Made by a program: the position numbers and the translations under genes | The notes under the pieces: model-generated | The model's database searches: none | What the model was told of the DNA's origin: nothing | Seen by the model: only the letters and a program-made list of their open reading frames with translations | From: UBA1306 sp964396415 | GTDB taxonomy: Bacteria; Spirochaetota; Spirochaetia; Treponematales; Rectinemataceae | DNA: 16,506 nt | Direction: 5' to 3' | Assembly: GCA_964396415.1 (NCBI GenBank) | Contig: CAYNFM010000078.1 | Coordinates: forward strand, 1 to 16,506 | Part shown: one piece after another, positions 12,915-16,506 of the stretch | How the letters are laid out: the number at the start of each line of letters is the position of its first letter | Position numbering within the stretch: position 1 is the first letter of the stretch

Positions 12915-14207
12915 ATGACGGAAAAGCGCTTTCCCCTTTCCAAAGAGAGACTGGAGGCTATCTGCGCCGAGCATCCCACGCCCTTCCACCTCTACGACGA
13001 GGGAGCGATCAGGGCCAACGCGAGGAAGCTCGTCGACGCTTTCTCGATCCTCGGCGACGGCTTCAAGGAGTTCTTCGCGGTCAAGGCCTTGCCCAATCCC
13101 TTCATACTCAAGTTGCTCGCTTCCGAAGGCTTCGGCGCGGACGCCAGCTCGCTCCCCGAGATCGTCCTCGCGCGGAAGGCGGGGATACTCGGCGAGGACA
13201 TCATGTTCTCATCGAACGATACCCCCTCCATCGAGTTCTCGGCCGCGCGCGAGGCCGGGGCGATCGTCAATCTCGACGATCTGACGCACATAGAATGCCT
13301 CGAGAAGGCGGCTGGAATTCCGGAGCTCGTCTGCTGCAGGTACAATCCCGGGCCGCTCAAGAAGGGCAATGCCATCATAGGCAAGCCCGAGGAGGCCAAG
13401 TACGGTTTCACTCGGGAACAGCTCTTCGAGGGATACCGGGAGCTCAAGGCGAGGGGAGCGAGGCGCTTCGGCCTCCATACCATGGTAGCCTCGAACGAGC
13501 TGAACCCCGATTATTTCGTCGAGACCGGGAAGATACTCTTCGAGCTCGTCGCCGAGATATCCGGGGCGATCGGCATCCGCTTCGAGTTCGTCAACATAGG
13601 AGGCGGCATCGGCATACCCTACAGGCCCGAGCAGGTCGCCGTTCCCTTGGGGCGAGTCGCCGAGGGACTCAAGGCCGCCTACGACGATACCATCGCGGCC
13701 GCGGGCCTCGCCCCGCTCAAGATCTACATGGAATGCGGCCGCGTCGTCACCGGGCCCTACGGCTATCTCGTCTCGCGGGTCATTCACCTGAAGAGCACCT
13801 ACCGCGAATACGTCGGCCTCGACGCATCCATGGCCAACCTCATGAGGCCCGGGATGTACGGAGCCTATCATCACGTCACCGTCCTGGGCAAGGAGGATGC
13901 CAAGCCGACGAGGACCTACGACGTCACGGGCTCCCTCTGCGAGAACAACGACAAGTTCGCCATAGGCCGCTCGCTCCCCCCCATCGAGACGGGCGACCTC
14001 CTGGCCATCCACGACACCGGCGCCCACGGCCATGCGATGGGCTTCAATTACAACGGCAAGCTCAGGTCCGCCGAGCTCCTGCTCCGGGAGGACGGGAGCG
14101 TGCTCGAGATCCGCAGGGCCGAGACGCTGGACGACTACTTCCGCACGCTGGACTTCGCCCGCCTCGAGGCCTTCGACGCCGCGCGGCCAGGACGCGCGGG
14201 GAAATGA
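12915..14207 (+). CDS. lysA: Diaminopimelate decarboxylase
   Basis: LysA decarboxylates meso-DAP to lysine, the last step. The 430-residue protein has PLP lysine K57 in FFAVKALPNP, YNPGPLKKGNAIIGKP (143-158), and GLHTMVASNELN (187-198). It also has glycine loop NIGGGIGIPY (227-236), E273 in MECGRVVTG (ECGR in place of the usual EPGR), C342 in GSLCENND, and a tyrosine region GHAMGFNYNGKLRSAELL near 372-389. The motifs fit the group common in spirochaetes and other anaerobes. Two ATGs are adjacent-codon candidates: 12912 lies only three bases after AAAGGA (12903-12908), while 12915 lies six bases after it and is preferred. It immediately follows the paralogue and overlaps dapL by four bases. 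Confidence 0.92.
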   Translation: MTEKRFPLSKERLEAICAEHPTPFHLYDEGAIRANARKLVDAFSILGDGFKEFFAVKALPNPFILKLLASEGFGADASSLPEIVLARKAGILGEDIMFSSNDTPSIEFSAAREAGAIVNLDDLTHIECLEKAAGIPELVCCRYNPGPLKKGNAIIGKPEEAKYGFTREQLFEGYRELKARGARRFGLHTMVASNELNPDYFVETGKILFELVAEISGAIGIRFEFVNIGGGIGIPYRPEQVAVPLGRVAEGLKAAYDDTIAAAGLAPLKIYMECGRVVTGPYGYLVSRVIHLKSTYREYVGLDASMANLMRPGMYGAYHHVTVLGKEDAKPTRTYDVTGSLCENNDKFAIGRSLPPIETGDLLAIHDTGAHGHAMGFNYNGKLRSAELLLREDGSVLEIRRAETLDDYFRTLDFARLEAFDAARPGRAGK

Positions 14208-15457
14208 GGACGAGTACGATGGTAGGAACCGGATTCACCACGCGCGTCGCGCGCAATCCCCGCTTCGCGAACCTGACGGCGGGCTACCTCTTCCCGGAGG
14301 TAGCCCGAAGGAGAAAGGCTTTCCAGGAGCAGAACCCGGGCGTCGACGTGATAAGCCTGGGCATCGGCAATACGACCGAGCCCCTGAGCCCGCGCATCGC
14401 CGAGGGCCTGCGGCTCGGGGCCCAGAGGCTCGGGACCCGGGAGGGCTATTCGGGCTACGGAGACGAGCAGGGCATGGGCGAGCTCCGCGCGAGGATCGCT
14501 CACAGGCTCTACCGATGCCGGATCGAGCCGAGCGAAGTCTTCGTCTCCGACGGGGCCAAGTGCGACATCGGAAGGCTCCAGGCGATGTTCGGCTCGGACA
14601 TGAGCATCGCGGTCCAGGACCCCGCCTATCCCGTGTACGTGGACGGCAGCGTCATCGTCGGCGCGGCCGGTCCCGCATCGCCGGAGGGCTCGGGCTACTC
14701 TGGGATACGCTATCTTCCCTGCACTCCGGCGAACGGCTTCTTTCCCGACCTGGCCGCTGCGTCGACGGTCGACCTCCTTTATTTCTGCTCGCCCAACAAT
14801 CCGACGGGGGCCTGCGCGACGAGGGGGCAACTCGAGGAGCTCGTGGCCTTCGCGAGGAGAAACGGCAGCATCGTCATATTCGACGCGGCCTATTGCGAGT
14901 ACATCTCCGACCCGGCTCTGCCCAAGTCGATCTTCGAGATCGAGGGCGCGCGCGAAGTCGCGATCGAGGTGAACTCCTTCTCCAAGCCGATCGGCTTCAC
15001 CGGAGTCCGCCTCGGTTGGACCGTCGTGCCCGGCGAGCTCCGCTTTTCCGACGGCACGCAGGTGGCCAAGGACTGGAACCGCATGATGACGACGCTGTTC
15101 AACGGCGCCTCGAACGTAGCCCAGTACGGGGCCCTCGCCGCCCTCGAGGACGAAGGCCTCGCCGAGATGCGCGGCTCGGTCGCCCGCTACATGGGCAACG
15201 CCTCCCTCATCAAGGGCTGCCTCGACCGGCTCGGCGTCGAGAACTACGGAGGCACCGACGCTCCCTACATCTGGGCGCGCTTCCCCGGCAAGAGCTCATG
15301 GGAAGCCTTCGAGCACGTCCTCGCCGCCTGCGCCATAGTGACTACGCCGGGCTCGGGCTTCGGGCCCGCCGGCGAGAGCTTCCTGCGCTTCAGCGCCTTC
15401 GGACACCGCGAGGACGTCGAGAAGGCCGTGCTCAGGCTGGAATCGAAATTGGGCTGA
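14204..15457 (+). CDS. dapL: LL-diaminopimelate aminotransferase
   Basis: DapL converts tetrahydrodipicolinate and glutamate directly to LL-DAP, skipping acylation. The 417-residue fold-I PLP aminotransferase carries DapL hallmarks: NLTAGYLFPEVARR (23-36), GIGNTTEPLSP (53-63), GYSGYGDEQGM (81-91), VSDGAKCDIGRLQ (114-126), QDPAYPVYVDGSV (138-150), SPNNPTG (196-202), and D227/Y230. The PLP lysine is K261 in NSFSKPIGFTGVRLGW; common DapL proteins read SKTAGFTG here. ATG 14204 overlaps the lysA stop (ATGA) and gives slightly more than the usual length. ATG 14219, with AGGA upstream, is an alternative starting MVGTG. It is the last lysine gene; a 59-base gap with no clear terminator follows. Confidence 0.94.
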   Translation: MRTSTMVGTGFTTRVARNPRFANLTAGYLFPEVARRRKAFQEQNPGVDVISLGIGNTTEPLSPRIAEGLRLGAQRLGTREGYSGYGDEQGMGELRARIAHRLYRCRIEPSEVFVSDGAKCDIGRLQAMFGSDMSIAVQDPAYPVYVDGSVIVGAAGPASPEGSGYSGIRYLPCTPANGFFPDLAAASTVDLLYFCSPNNPTGACATRGQLEELVAFARRNGSIVIFDAAYCEYISDPALPKSIFEIEGAREVAIEVNSFSKPIGFTGVRLGWTVVPGELRFSDGTQVAKDWNRMMTTLFNGASNVAQYGALAALEDEGLAEMRGSVARYMGNASLIKGCLDRLGVENYGGTDAPYIWARFPGKSSWEAFEHVLAACAIVTTPGSGFGPAGESFLRFSAFGHREDVEKAVLRLESKLG

Positions 15458-15516
15458 CGCGGCCTTCCAGAGCGATCCCGGCTCCGAGTATCATCGTCCG
15501 AGGGGGAGCGTCGAAG

Positions 15517-16506
15517 TTGAGCGCAGAGAAAAGCCCCGAGGGCGGCCGCGCCTATCCGCCCGCATATAGGATATGGGCCGTCGTGGCCATTCTCGCGCTC
15601 ATCTTCGGGGGCGGATGGGCGTCGATCGGGCCTTCCGGAAGGCCCTCCTTCGAGCTCAGGGCGGGCATGAAAATCGCCGCTCTCGGCCGTCGACTCCGTC
15701 CCGAATCCATCTCCGCCATCGGGGTCCCCGAGGCCGCGCGTGTCGCAGAGAAGCTCGTGCGCGCTGCCCGCCGCGCCGGAATCGATCCGCGCGACGCCTT
15801 GGGAAGCGCCTTCCCCGAGCCGCACCGGATCCTCGGCATGCTCGCCCTGGACCTCGATATCGACGAATTCCTGGAATACGGCGCCGCCAAGGGCGCGCTG
15901 GGGGCCTACTACCGCGACGAGGTCCGCGTATCGCGTGAAATGCGTCCGCTCCGCTCCCGATACGAAGCGGTCTTCGCGGCCTCGTACATGAAGATGGCCG
16001 TATCGCCCGTCGTGGCCGGACAAGGCTCGGCGGCTCCCGATCGCCCCTATATCACCGCGGCCGGAGAAGCGTGGCTCCCTTCCGCGAGCGAGCTACGGCT
16101 CAATCATCCCTACGCGTTGGACGTATTTTTCAAGCACGTTGAAGAAAAGGGCGAAGCGGAAACGGGTCCGATACTACGCGCCCTCTACCCCGGGATCGTG
16201 GTCGCCTCCGCGTCGGATTGGGTTGGCGGCCAAGGCCCGGGAGAATGGAAGAGCGGCGGTCTGAGCCCGGCTGCCGGGAACGGTCTCGTAATCTACGATC
16301 CGAGCGCTCGGGTATATTGCTCCTATTTTCACATGAGCACGGTCGGCTTCGGGACGGGCTCTATCGTCCGAGCCGGCGACACACTGGGCCGAGGAGGCAA
16401 TTCGGGGATGAACGCGCGGCGGAAGGGTCACGGCGGCCATGTTCACATAGAGATCTTCGACGCTGAGCGGGAAAAGCCTTTTACAGCCTACGAGATCCTC
16501 GAGATA
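15517..16506 (+). CDS. Membrane-anchored M23-family (LytM-like) metallopeptidase homologue, cut by window end
   Basis: Hand translation gives 330 open codons with no stop to the window end. Residues about 19-37 form a single hydrophobic segment after a short charged N-terminus, so the protein is probably anchored with its bulk outside the cytoplasm. Residues about 45-180 are a helical, charged region I do not recognise. From about 190 the M23 fold is visible: H197 and D202 (NHPYALDVFF), a beta segment PGIVVASASD, NGLVIYDP, YFHMSTV with H272, GDTLGRGGNSGM, and GGHVHIEIF with H308/H310. Such enzymes cut peptidoglycan cross-bridges. Zinc ligands H197, D202 and H310 seem present, though H-to-D spacing is one residue longer than HxxxD. 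TTG 15517 has GGGGGAG (15502-15508) eight bases upstream. Confidence 0.8.
   Translation, partial: MSAEKSPEGGRAYPPAYRIWAVVAILALIFGGGWASIGPSGRPSFELRAGMKIAALGRRLRPESISAIGVPEAARVAEKLVRAARRAGIDPRDALGSAFPEPHRILGMLALDLDIDEFLEYGAAKGALGAYYRDEVRVSREMRPLRSRYEAVFAASYMKMAVSPVVAGQGSAAPDRPYITAAGEAWLPSASELRLNHPYALDVFFKHVEEKGEAETGPILRALYPGIVVASASDWVGGQGPGEWKSGGLSPAAGNGLVIYDPSARVYCSYFHMSTVGFGTGSIVRAGDTLGRGGNSGMNARRKGHGGHVHIEIFDAEREKPFTAYEILEI

Noticed and set aside
12740..14203. Upstream extension of the dapL frame
   Set aside because: The translation is arginine-rich and without domain character, and it overlaps lysA and its paralogue in another frame. Only the part from 14204 on resembles a protein family.

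Overview
The window is GC-rich bacterial DNA, densely packed with genes. It looks chromosomal: I see no insertion sequence, phage gene, CRISPR array, tRNA or rRNA. The genes fit an anaerobe or facultative anaerobe (nrdD). Family resemblances of the second LysA and of DapL, and frequent TTG/GTG starts, suggest a spirochaete or a relative, but this is a weak inference.

Left part (1-2264, minus strand): the start of nrdD (anaerobic ribonucleotide reductase, cut by the window edge) overlaps the stop of nrdR, its regulator. Upstream of nrdR lies a TTGACA-17-TATATC promoter. Two NrdR-box-like sites sit 31 bp apart over the -10 and start region, so the pair is probably autoregulated. Further upstream is a small RsmB/NSUN-type RNA m5C methyltransferase with its own candidate terminator.

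Middle (2265-5310, plus strand): a short divergent promoter region, then a HAD phosphatase (Gph-like), a phosphoglucomutase/phosphomannomutase, and a short DnaQ-like DEDDh exonuclease, packed as one operon.

Right part (5311-15457, plus strand): a lysine operon. A promoter is followed at once by a lysine riboswitch (L-box, about 5422-5598) and by a 10-bp hairpin that buries the Shine-Dalgarno of the first gene. The genes are an M20 deacylase (DapE-like), asd, lysC, dapB, dapA, dapD, a divergent PLP fold-III decarboxylase (LysA-like), a canonical lysA, and dapL. Most junctions are 4-base stop/start overlaps (ATGA, GTGA, TTGA), which implies translational coupling. Together they cover aspartate to lysine except for DAP epimerase (dapF) and a dedicated DapC. 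The operon encodes parts of two normally alternative routes from tetrahydrodipicolinate: the succinylase route (DapD, DapE) and the direct aminotransferase route (DapL). It also has two different decarboxylases.

Right edge (15517-16506): a membrane-anchored M23-type metallopeptidase homologue, cut by the window end.

The most notable items are the L-box with its duplicated CCATCGG switch element, the mixed DAP pathways, the tandem unlike decarboxylases, and the paired NrdR boxes.
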